Shown here piece by piece: positions 43,578 to 53,309 of a stretch of DNA of 64,000 nucleotides. Source of the stretch: Miscanthus floridulus (lineage: Eukaryota > Streptophyta > Magnoliopsida > Poales > Poaceae); assembly GCF_019320115.1 (NCBI RefSeq), contig NC_089588.1:115230123-115294122 (forward strand), written 5' to 3'. Every line of letters begins with the position of its first letter. Position 1 is the first letter of the stretch. The notes beneath the pieces were generated by a model. It did no database searches and was not told the DNA's origin. It saw nothing but the letters and a program-made list of their open reading frames with translations. The position numbers were made by a program, and so were the translations under genes.

Positions 43578-44385
43578 TATTGTACACTAATTATTGAAAA
43601 ATTGAAATTGGTAGCCCTGACCCTATAAATTGAAAATCGTAGTAAAAAACAATTATTGCACAATATTGAAGAACAACTATTCTACTCTACTTCTAAGAAC
43701 TAATTATAGCATCACATACTAACAATGATGATCTTGACCACCATGGAATAATTAGCTAGGAATTTAAATGTGTTCATAGACACCAACCTTTTGGATGATG
43801 GATTCACCACAATTTGAGCCTTGCACAAATGTCCAATTGGAAAAGTGCTCTCTAGAATGGAGAAAGAACTAGAATGAGAATCAAGCAATGTAGCCATCAA
43901 AACGAAGCTAATTAAGCAACAAAATCAAAAGAGTGGATGTTTGTTACTAACCTTAAAGCAAAAAGATCAAGCCATTCTTCAAAATCCAAGCACTAGCTTC
44001 ATGGTGAAGAGCAGCCACAACAATGGAGGGAAGGGTCCAAATGCGCGCCTCTGTTCTTGGGATGAAAGAGAGGAGGAAGGAGAGGACGGCTGCAGCCTTT
44101 TGTGTTGTAGGCTTATCACCAGTCGGTTCCTGGCTAGAATCGACAGTGATAGTGCCCAATCACTGTCGGTTCTTGGCTTAAACCGGCAGTGATGAGTGCC
44201 CGCCAAAACACTGCCGGTTCAAGCCAAAAACCGGCAGTGATGTGGTCCTTCACTGCCGGTTTTAGCCCAGCACCAATCATTTTTTCATTTTCAAGCTCAT
44301 AACCGATAGTGAAGGTATATCACTGTCGGTTCTCACAAATCTGGCAGTTATGAGGCCAGCAGTGATGCGCAAATCTGGCGTAGTG
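43578..44385. other. CACTA-3 right terminal region
   Basis: AT-rich leader, then ACCGGCAGTGA-type subterminal repeats in both orientations (44130-44340), ending in the terminal repeat at 44385. No other gene. Confidence 0.8.
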
Positions 44386-46835
44386 GGTTGGCGGCGGCAT
44401 CTTCCATAGTGACGGCGAGCACCCACCATGCAGTGAGCTTCCATTCTCTTCCTGCTCTCGGTGGAGGCGATGTCCCCGAAGATGGTGGTGACCACCTTAT
44501 CGTGGTCCTAGAAGGCATTGTTATTGCCCCCATGTGGTCGCGGTCTCCGGCTCCGTCATTGGTGTTGTCGTCCAACTTTTTGTCCTGGAACTCCTTAGCC
44601 AAGCCGAGGTAGTTCTTCATCTTATGTTTGGCGTTCTTATGGAGAGGGCATGGGTCGTTGAGGATCTTCTTGTATTGCTCATCGTAGTTGCGCTTGGCCT
44701 GAGGTTCATTGACGGTGGCGACGATGTGATCTAGGCCGACGGCAGCGATTTTGGCCAGACTTGGGTCCTTCAGGTCGATCATGGCCGCTGTCATGATGTA
44801 ACTGCAGCCGTCGTAGCGGCCGTCGTTGTGGCGTCGGTCATCGGGGCGGTCGTCGTAGCGGCATGTTGGGTGATGAGTGCTCGCATCCTCATTGAAGCGC
44901 ACCTTGGCTTCCTCAGCATCAGCGTACTGGTTGGGGGTTGTAATCATCTCACCAATCCCGGTAGGCGGCTTGCGGTTGAACTTGGAGCGAAGCTCACGGT
45001 GGTGGAGTCCTCGAATGAAGGCGGTGATGACCTCAGCTTCCATGATGTTGGGGATAGAGTTCCTCATCTTGGAAAAGCGTCAGATGTAGCTGCGGAGGAG
45101 CTCGGACGGCTTCTGGTTGATGCAGTTCAGATCATCCTTGGTGCCCGGCCGAGTATAGGTAGCCATTTAATTATCGGTGATGACTTTTTTCAGCTCTTTC
45201 TAGGATCCAATGGAGTCTGGGGCAAGGCTGGTAAACTAGCTCATGGTGGCTGGCCTAAGCATGACAAGAAGATAGTTTGCCATGACACTGGTGTCTCCTC
45301 GGACGGTGCGGACAGCAGTGCCATAAGCCTATAGCCACTGTGTTGGGTTCATCCTTCCTTCGTAGGGATCAACCCTAGTGATTTTGAAACCACAGGGCCA
45401 CTAAAGTGTTTGGAGCGCCCTTGTTAATGCTGGGGGCCCCTCAGGGTTGTTGGCCCCATCGTCTGCAGCATTGCCGTCGGTGAGTGGCTCGAGAGCTGAG
45501 TTCGGGTTACCGTACTCTTGCTCGTACTCATGGCGGCGGTGTACTTCTTCTTCATGGTGACTGAAGCGGCATTCGTCGATACGTCGTCGTGCATCTCAAA
45601 GATTGTTGAGGTGCACTTGGACGTCCTGGTCGACCTCCTGGTCGGGTTTGCGGTGATGTTCAATGCGGTTGCCCCTAGCTCCGCCCTAGGAGGGGTTGCC
45701 TGTCATCGTGGCGCTGGTCGGTGAAGCGACTTGGGCGGCGATCGGATCTTGTGGCGACTGATCGGCGAATCGAGGTTGAGTAAGAAGGTCTCTGATCCTG
45801 GAGGATCTCATTGACCTAGTAATGCGCCGCTTTAAGCATTGCGACAACCTTGGCGACCTCTAGTGTCTGCGGGAGCCGGACAAGCTCATTGGCAGCCACG
45901 ACCAGGTTATCGCTTGGAGTCTTGTAGACGTCGTGGCCATCAACGCAGAGAAAATCATCGCCAAGGTTGCGCTAGAGTGGCCTTCCTTGCGAGTCAAGCT
46001 GTTGCGCGGCTATCACAAGGGTAATCTCGTTTGCTCGGTGTTTTGCGCGGTCAGCATTCTAGTTCTCGAGAGCGGCGTGTTCCTCCTCGGTCTCACTGTT
46101 TCGAGGGGGACTGTCGATGCTGACGTTGAAGATCACGCCACCCCAGAAAGGAGGGAGAGGAAGTTGCTCAGTGAAAGTTTCAGCGAGGGTCTCCGTAGAG
46201 CCCTGAGACCTGTCTGGATTTTCATCCGGGATGGTCTAGGGCCGCCGGCCGACATCTAGCATGTTGACAGCTGGTGGAGGCTGGTCGGCAATCTGGTCGG
46301 CGAGAGGACGGACGTCTCCCACCTGGTCGGCGAATTTGCCCCTTAGGGCATCTTGGAAGGTGGCAGCAATGTTGGTGAGCCCGAAGGGTAGAGCCGCAAC
46401 TCCTGGAGTTTTCCGAGCAGCCTCTGGTAGATTCGGATCGGAGGGTGGTCGGCGCTGGACTAGAGTGTCCAAAGCCGATTCAGCGATGGAGAGGCAATCG
46501 GCGAGCTTCTGACCAACCTGATCGATCGATGCGATTAGATCGTCGTTATTGATCTGCCTCCTCTGGTAGCGAGGAAGCGGGCGGCGAATTGTTGATGAAG
46601 GCGACCTCGGAGGTGGTTCTGAGATCGGATCTATAGTCCCAGGTGCAAGGGTGATCGGCGCAGAATCGATCTGCACCGGCTCGAGGAGCTCTCCGACTCC
46701 GTCAGCGTTGATGATCCACGAGATCGATCTGACCGTGAAGATCTGGCCGAGCTATGGGAGGGACGAAGTGCCTGCAGAAAAAGCCATCTTGTTCGACAAG
46801 GAAACAACACGCAATCCCCTACCTAGTGCGCCAAC
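44386..46835 (-). pseudogene. Gag of Tat element A
   Basis: The C-terminal part (to 45067) reads MEAEVITAFIRGLHHRELRSKF, QYADAEEAKVRF and CPLHKNAKHKMKNYLGLAKEF, the last resembling the usual CxxH-type gag tail of Tat elements. The N-terminal frame (46236-46676) is Pro/Ile-rich. It includes the odd phrase LPFGLTNIAATFQDALRGKF, which looks like an RT motif but lies in gag. The middle (45100-46230) needs several frame changes. The gag is cut at 44386 by CACTA-3. Confidence 0.7.
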
Positions 46836-47308
46836 TGTCGACAGAATATCGTCGGCAGTCCTCCGAGGGGTATCCCACGAAGGTATATTGATCGGCAGAG
46901 AAGCGTGTGATCAAGAACAAGAAAGCAACAGAGACACACATGAGTTAGACAGGTTCAGGTCGTCAGTATGACGTAATACCCTACTCCTATGGTCTGTTGG
47001 TTTGTATTAGCTATCGTATGATATTGCGTGAGTTTGGAGGGGTTCCCTGTCCGCCTTATATAGTCCGGGGGCAGGGTTACAAATTGGTTAGATCTGAAAG
47101 ATAACCGGAAAGTAATAACACATTACAGGAATCTTGGGATCATACGTATCCTAATAGATCTCGTAGTATCTTCAGGATATCTTCCCAGTGTCTTGTGGGA
47201 GGCGCCGAGCAGAGTCATGCCTCGCAAGGCTTCGTCTTGTGGGTTGGACCGCCCCTGGGGGCACAACCCATGTGGTCTGCCATGGGTATCCGGGGTCATA
47301 CCCCCGCA
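46836..47308 (-). repeat. 5' LTR of Tat element A
   Basis: 473 bp, + strand ends TGTCGACAG and CCCCCGCA; minus-strand TATA at 47055-47063. The TSD gtcat (47309-47313) and F-box sequence follow. Confidence 0.95.
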
Positions 47309-47427
47309 GTCATCGACACATGTCCTTGTATTCTACAACCCTAGCACAATTTCGTTTACAAAGTTCAAGGACATAGAATTTGTGTTCGGCGATATATTGC
47401 TCTTGCACACTGGGAGCCTCCTATGTT
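47309..47427 (+). pseudogene. F-box protein copy 2, 3' end
   Basis: Encodes PCILQPST-like then TKFKDIEFVFGDILLLHTGSLLC and a stop, aligning with VFYNPSTKTFTKYMDTASDTLVLYTGSLLS at the end of copy 3. Downstream sequence (to about 47600) also aligns with the 3' flank of copy 3 (for example gtgtggaccaagtccgatgatata), so the duplication included the 3' UTR. Confidence 0.85.
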
Positions 47428-47599
47428 GACAAATAACTGTGGAAAACCACCCGGAAGAAATCAAAGTACCGTAGTAGTGCTAATTAATGCAGATGAGATA
47501 GAAGACAATATTTGTGTGTGCAATGAAATAATGATTCAGTGTGGACCAAGTCCGATGATATAGAGAACTAACGAGTGATAAAGGAATTTTTGGTTCAAA

Positions 47600-48980
47600 T
47601 TAAAGACTCTGATTTTTTGCAAAATGTCCATTGCAGTGACAGGTTTATATTAAATACTTTGTTTTCACTTGGAGAAAAATAAATAAATTACATGGTGTTC
47701 TCTCCAAATAACACTTCACTGCCACTTTTTTTTGTGATTTTGTTTCACTGCCACTTGATTATAGTACACAATTGATTTTCGCGGATGGTTGTTAGTTTTC
47801 TACTGGTGGTTCATAATGTATAGGCTCCACTAAAAATAAAACTGTGGGTCCGAGCCATGAACCACCAGTGTAAATTTATTTTTACTGTCTATTAACAGCG
47901 TCATTGGTTCAGGAGTCAGTCCATTCCAGAATCAGTACGTCCGGCATGGATCCTCTCTTGCTAGGATCGGACACAGACTTGACGTTGTTTGGATTAGGGA
48001 ACCAGCTCTCTCGGATGGACGACGGACATAGTCATCCGATGGTTTTTGAGGGAAGCGGTCGACCATGCATTTGTACTAGCACAGGGAATCATCTGGTGAC
48101 GGACGACTTAACTCCATGCGGCAAACCAAACATTATGTCCAGGCTCGGACACAGGTCCGGATGATTCTGCACGGATCCACCACGCAAACCAAACACGCTA
48201 TCTACTGCCAGTAAAATACATTTATACTGACGCTTTTCTTAACCTAGTGTCACTACAAATAGCCTAGCGACACTACAAATAATTTGAAATTAATTTTTTG
48301 AGTTTTTCAAATGATATCGGATGGACAAATGGTTTGAACAAAAGTTGTAGGATTAGGAAGGATCTACAACTTTGTGGTTGATAACTTTTTCATTTAAAAT
48401 CATTTAGGGCACAGAAATTTTGTTTTAAGATCAATAATTTTTTTTAATTTCTCACATGACATTGGATGGGAAAACGATCAAAAGCAAAGTTGTAGATCTC
48501 TTTTTTCATTTGAATCTGTTTCGGGCTTTAAATCTCCATTTCAAAATCTGCCGGAGTGAATACTATGGGAATATTTCTGAGGTTAGTCACAAGTGACTTT
48601 GGGTGCAGTGGTAAGGGTTGTAATGCGCGAGGCTTGAGATGCTGAGTTTGAATCCTGGGGATCGCATATGCATAGATTTCTCGTGAAAATTTGAAAATGG
48701 TAGAAAATGCTAGGAACTGTGCCGTTGCCTCCTTGGATAAAAAGTTTTTTTGTTATTTTTTAGCCCGATTTGCAATTTTAGAAAATCATTTAAAGTGGCA
48801 GTTCTCTTATGATAATAGCCGGTGTAAATCGAGTTTTAGTGGTGTAAATATTTAAAGTGGCAGTTATCTAGAAGACCCCTGTGAAGTTCGTGATTTTTAT
48901 TGGTCTTTTACACTGGCAATTTGTAAAAACACCAGTGAAAATAGGTTCAGAACCGCCAGTAATGTCCTGTGTACTAGTGT
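47600..48980. other. Low-complexity intergenic region with a CACTA-like tip
   Basis: Includes several CACTGCCAC/GTGGCAG motifs in both orientations and a TGTAGATCT phrase typical of grass transposons. The reverse complement of the end at 48979 reads CACTAGTACACAGGACATTA. I cannot find a matching left tip or TSD, so element limits are undefined. No gene is seen. Confidence 0.3.
48595..48760 (+). mobile_element. tRNA-derived SINE-like sequence
   Basis: Contains GGTGCAGTGGTAAGGG (A-box-like) and, about 35 bp on, GAGTTTGAATCCTGGGG (B-box-like, GTTYRANYCC). A T-rich end (TTTTTTTGTTATTTTTT) follows about 75 bp later, as in rice p-SINE-type elements. No clear TSD. Confidence 0.5.
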
Positions 48981-49183
48981 TAGTTGCATTCTTGTAAAAG
49001 TGGTGAGCATATGGCATTTTCTATTTATTGCATTTAAGCTATATGCTCAGCTATTAAGATAGATGTAATATGAAGTTTGTTCTTGAATGTATGTTCCAAG
49101 TCCCATAACGTGCATGTTTGTACTTGAATGCAATATGAAGCTTCAATGGCGATTGCTATGCTGAACTAGCGCTTCTCTTTAGC

Positions 49184-49670
49184 CCTGTTTGGAACTGATT
49201 AAAATTAGATTCTCTATCGTCTACCGCAACCATGGAACAAAAGCCTGCCAAACGTCCTGCGGTCGCCTCGATTCTTCTGACCGCCGCCACTCTCTCATCC
49301 ACCGCAGGTATGAACTGCAACCTCGATATTCTTCACACCGCGGCTCGTCCACCACACCACGCGGTAGGGATGAAAACGGATCGGATACGGACGGATATCA
49401 CCGATATTACATTTGTTTTTATATTTCTGTCCGGATTTGGATTCGAATACGGATAGTGTCAACTATGTCGGATAGGATACGATTGGATATCGACATCATA
49501 AATATGCGATTTGAGTATTCGGATACGGATACGGTATCGGATGTTGGATATCCGGACTCGGATACGGACATCTCAACCCCTCTAAACGGATTCGGTTTCG
49601 AATACGGTCGGAAAATATCCGTACCGTTTTCATCCCTACCGCGCGGTCACCCACCTCGGTTCCAAACAGG
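49184..49670. mobile_element. MITE with CCTGTTTGGAAC inverted ends, host of a nested MITE
   Basis: CCTGTTTGGAAC at 49184-49195 is mirrored by GTTCCAAACAGG at 49659-49670. The inner hAT-type MITE (49365-49638) occupies its middle, so the outer element is about 200 bp by itself. The TSD is unclear. Confidence 0.55.
49365..49638. mobile_element. hAT-type MITE
   Basis: Perfect 15-bp ends TAGGGATGAAAACGG / CCGTTTTCATCCCTA, with 8-bp flanks ccacgcgg (49357-49364) and ccgcgcgg (49639-49646), one mismatch. The interior is dense in GGATACGG and CGGATA variants in both orientations, so the element can form long hairpins. No coding capacity. Confidence 0.85.
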
Positions 49671-49679
49671 ATCTTTGTA

Positions 49680-52140
49680 TTGACGTTAAAAAATTTACCT
49701 CCCGTTGCAACGCATGGGCATGATTCTCTATCTCCCACAACTAAAAAGAACAAAGCATGGATACTTTTTGGTGCGACATTCCAACGTGGGCCCATAGTCT
49801 TGCCAGCTGTGTTCCCGCAGCCTTGCCTCGTCGGTCTGCCTCCTTGCGATCCAGTCTCCCTCCGCCACGCGACAATCACGGGCAAGATCTCATGCAAAAG
49901 AACCGAAGTTCATTGCCTTGCATGCCTGTGAGCCAATGGTGTGCATGCAAGATCAAGAAGGAAACTACTATTTTGATTGATTGATTTATCCGGTCAATCC
50001 TGCCATCAGCGCCCTCAGGAATCACGCAAGGATTACATCACGCGACGATCATCTCGCACTGCCAGTTAAGCAACCGTCCTCCCTATGCACACCGCATGTC
50101 CTCACCCTCATGCGCAGTGCCCTCGCACTTGCCCTTGCGCACCGCCCTCACCTCCTCGTCACTCGTCCTCGACGTTGCCTGTCGCACACGCCGTCGCCTT
50201 GTCCGCGCCGACCCGCTTCCTCGTCCTCAACGCCGCCGGGCTTGACTTCCTCCTCGCCGCTATAGTGGAGAGGCAACATCAACAGATCGTGCACCGCCTA
50301 TGTTTCAATCCAGGTTTTCCCTCCCTTCCTACTATTCGTGATCTGTTGAAACCATACTGTTCATCTTCCTGGTCGGGTTCAAGGCAGAAGGCACACGGGT
50401 GGTTCAGAAGAAGTTTCGTTGTCGAATACAATAGATGGTCCTTGGGTCATTTGACCATCTTTGTTGCTGTTTTAGAAGAGCGTTAAAAATAGCTAATTTA
50501 AATTCTCTCCACCAGCTGTCATAGTATATTACTGTACTTGAAATTTTGTTGTATTTGCCTTTATAGTGTATTGATCAGCAGCGCACAGGCGGATTGATCA
50601 TATGGAGGTCTTGAAGTGTAATGGTGGATTACTGAGGGAGCAATGCAAAGGCCTCTGAAATCTCAAACTCTGAAAGGTGCCTCATGCCCAGTGAAGGGGG
50701 GAGATGGTCCGTTCTTCCTCCTAGATGCCTCCACCAGGCCTGTTTGCCTCATGTACTGCTTGTGGAATTGTCCACGTATTCTTTTTGTCCTATGCATCAG
50801 TTGCCACGGATCCCATTCTGACATTTTGATGGCACATCCTGTTATAGAATTAATTTGCTCAATATAAGTATACAATTTATAGATTAAAAAAAGCAATCGA
50901 GTGTAGGGGTGATATTTTGGCGTTGGCATGATAACCGTGATATTCTAATAGAAAATGGTTTGTGACTATATGTTTACATAATATGACTTGCATCTACTAC
51001 ATCTTTTTTTGTTTGGAAAATAACATGAACGATGAAATAAATTGAAGTCCTAACGTATAATATTTGCAGGCTATGGAAATAATTTGTTTCCTATGAACTC
51101 CTGGAAAATGAAGTAGACCGATGGTAGAAAAAAATATTGCCTGATCTGGACTGAGATTCTATGTACTATCCGGTAGTTTAATGTGGACTATATCAGGCAC
51201 AAAACTTGTATCATCTTGGCATTACTTCTGAATGCCTAAATCAGATTTTTCTTAATTTGGCGTTGTAATACCCTAGAATTTATAAAAAAATAATATGCTG
51301 GCTGAGTAGAGTAAAGAGAAGAAAAAAATAACTTTTTGAACCATAAGTCGTATGGACAATCAGAGACCGTGGTTCTGTAGATCTTGCCGAAACGAATCCG
51401 TTTGATTACCAACATGTTTTGTTTGGAGGTCCGATGAATTTGGGACAAGCTGTTAAATTTGGGACATGCAAAATAGATTTGTGACATCTTGATTTTAGAT
51501 TGGCTACTAGACGTTTGGTGGTATTATTTGTCCCATTGCAACGCACGGTCACTCAACTAACTTAGAGTCATCGTCGCTTGTAATAATAATATCTATGATT
51601 TAACTATTTCTATATATTGCTGATGCTGGATCTTGACACAAACACTTAAGTGGATAACCTATTCTACAATATATGTCTGCGTGGAATAGATAAAGTCACA
51701 CATATTTATACGGTGAGCACAACATACTTTATTTTAAGGTTTTCAGAGAGATTTTTTAAGACACGCAGTATTACCCATACGGTGGGACTAATATTTACAT
51801 ATATACTCTAACCTGTGTATAGGATGGTATGGAGATACGGCGGAACTTATTCGTGCATTTATTGATGCATGAAAGAAATGAATATCAGAGATTTGTTCCT
51901 GCCAATATAAAAAACATTATCTTAGCCACATCATATAAATGTCTATACAATAGGGTTTTGTGAGCCTACGATGCCGTGCTCTACGTGATTGTGTTAATTT
52001 CACAAATTTTGCTTTTTGGATTAAATGTCACTTTAACATTGGTATTTAATTTTATAGTATTATTATCTTATCGTGCGATCCGTGTGTTTCTAGTATAAAA
52101 TGTTAGCTATCCCGTAGCAACGCACGGGCACGAACATATA
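49680..52140. other. Intergenic, no recognisable gene
   Basis: A GC-rich stretch (50080-50270) with an ORF reading RFLVLNAAGLDFLLAAIVERQ could be a gene fragment of unknown family. The rest is AT-rich. Imperfect hairpins of the form CCCGTNGCAACGCACGGG occur at 49698, 51533 and 52111. Confidence 0.35.
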
Positions 52141-52240
52141 ATATCTAAAAGCTTCTATGTACGGTGCGGACTGTAATCATATATATAGGAGTATATATCT
52201 TGGAAAATAAAATAATTCCCACTGCTGCCTGAGCACGCAG

Positions 52241-53309
52241 ATGGTTCGTGAGGGCGAGAAACATGACGGCGGTTATTCCCAGAAAAAGAAACATGACGGC
52301 GGCGTGTCTCTGCCGGAGGACATCGTCTTCGATGTGGTCGCCTTGGTGCCGGCGAAGGCCCTCTGCCGGTTCCGGTGCGTGTGCAAGGCCTGGCGCGCCC
52401 TCATCTCCGACCCGGCCTTCGTCGCCGTGCAGAGGTCCCACGCCAGTCCATACGTCGTCGGCGTTTTCTATGGGGCCTGGTGGCCGACGAAGGTGCGGGT
52501 GATGGACATGGAAGGCAACGTCATCAGGGTGTTCGAGGTGCGAGTGCTGGACAAGCACGACGGCACTAATGTCTTGGGAGTGCTGCAGCAGGCCACCACG
52601 CGGATCGACCTCATCTGTGCCAATAATGCCTACATCGATCCGGCTGCCGGGCGTGCGTGGACTATCGGCATGGACAATCGCCTCGAAGATGCTTTACCGT
52701 CCCAGATCTGCAAGGTTGCTACGATCGTGGAGGGCGGCGCACAGCCACTGACATGGAGGCAAAGGTCGGCCCCCCCTTTCCTTACCACCTGGCACTCTAA
52801 AAAAAAGGGCAAAGGTCAATGGCATCGTCTACTTCATGCCTCGCCTCGGCCTCAACGAGCATTATGCAGTTGGGAATTCAGGCTCCAACCGCATAGCAGC
52901 CTTCGACCTCGAGGGCGAAGAGTGGAAGATAATCAATGGCCCGACATTCGGGGTCAAAGCCGAAACATGGCAAGTTACCCTTACCAAGCTCAAAGGAACC
53001 TTGGGTGTGGTTCATTGTCTACGCAATGATGACCACAGCTATGCCAACATATGGCTTTTGATTGATTTGAACAAAAGTGTTTGGGTCAAGGAGTATACCA
53101 TACAGATGCCCAGAACGTGGGGATTGACTAAGCAATTGGGGGCCTTGGATGATGGCAGAGTATTATTGCTGGTGAGCGAGGAAAACAAGGTCAGCTATCA
53201 ACGTCGAGTTTTTCTTGTGTTCTACAACCCTAGCACAAAGACGTTTACAAAGTACATGGACACAGCAAGTGATACATTGGTCTTGTACACTGGAAGCCTC
53301 CTATCATGA
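52241..53309 (+). pseudogene. F-box protein copy 3, near-intact with one frameshift
   Basis: ATG 52241 starts MVREGEKHDGG. The F-box spans roughly residues 27-70 (LPEDIVFDVVALVPAKALCRFRCVCKAWRALISDPAFVAV). It is followed by an associated domain with WWPTKVRVMDMEGNVIRVFEV and PLTWRQRSAPPFL. In an A8 run at 52799-52806 the frame shifts by one base. The next frame then continues in register with VNGIVYFMPRLGLNEHYA, IAAFDLEGEEWKIINGP, NIWLLIDLNKSVWVKEYTIQ and ends YTGSLLS at 53309. About 355 residues would be encoded. Copy 2 has KWATVNGIVYF at the same place, confirming where the shift lies. The likely role is an SCF ubiquitin-ligase substrate receptor. The shift could be real or a homopolymer sequencing error; in the latter case this is a functional gene. 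Confidence 0.88.

Larger units (their letters stand above)
20662..44385 (-). mobile_element. CACTA-3 with TNP2 transposase, left end deleted, split by Tat B
   Basis: The right end reads, on the minus strand, CACTACGCCAGATTTGCGCA. Subterminal repeats ACCGGCAGTGA fill 44130-44340. The coding strand is minus: a TNP2 N-terminus (42215-43577), Tat element B inserted at a tcgtc duplication, then the catalytic domain (21710-22516), the DUF4218-like and the DUF4216-like regions to about 20690. No left terminus exists: CACTA coding sequence joins exon 4 of element A's antisense gene at about 20662. Outside the right end, element A's gag continues at 44386. About 4 kb of CACTA remain. Confidence 0.88.
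16890..47308 (-). mobile_element. Tat-lineage Ty3 retrotransposon A (outermost), minus strand
   Basis: LTRs at 16890-17415 and 46836-47308 are flanked by the 5-bp duplication gtcat (16885-16889 and 47309-47313), which interrupts F-box copy 2. Beside the right LTR, the minus strand reads GTTGGCGCACTAGGTAGGGG, a typical grass primer-binding region, so gag lies at the right. Present parts are gag (44386-46835), an extra gene on the + strand (18353-20661), and 3' spacer repeats. The whole pol is missing: the deletion also removed the left end of CACTA-3, which had inserted in gag. About 6.7 kb of element A remain. Confidence 0.9.

Noticed and set aside
15793..47427. F-box copy 2 as a gene with a 30-kb intron
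   Set aside because: The interruption has exact LTR ends and a gtcat target duplication, with no splice sites at the junctions; the exon is also internally rearranged.
48595..48670. Functional tRNA gene
   Set aside because: A- and B-box-like motifs are present but there is no cloverleaf that I can fold; SINE-like remnant is the better reading.
50085..50486. 133-aa + strand ORF as a host gene
   Set aside because: His/Ser/Arg-rich start from GC-rich sequence, no motif recognised and no promoter or splice support; left as unassigned.
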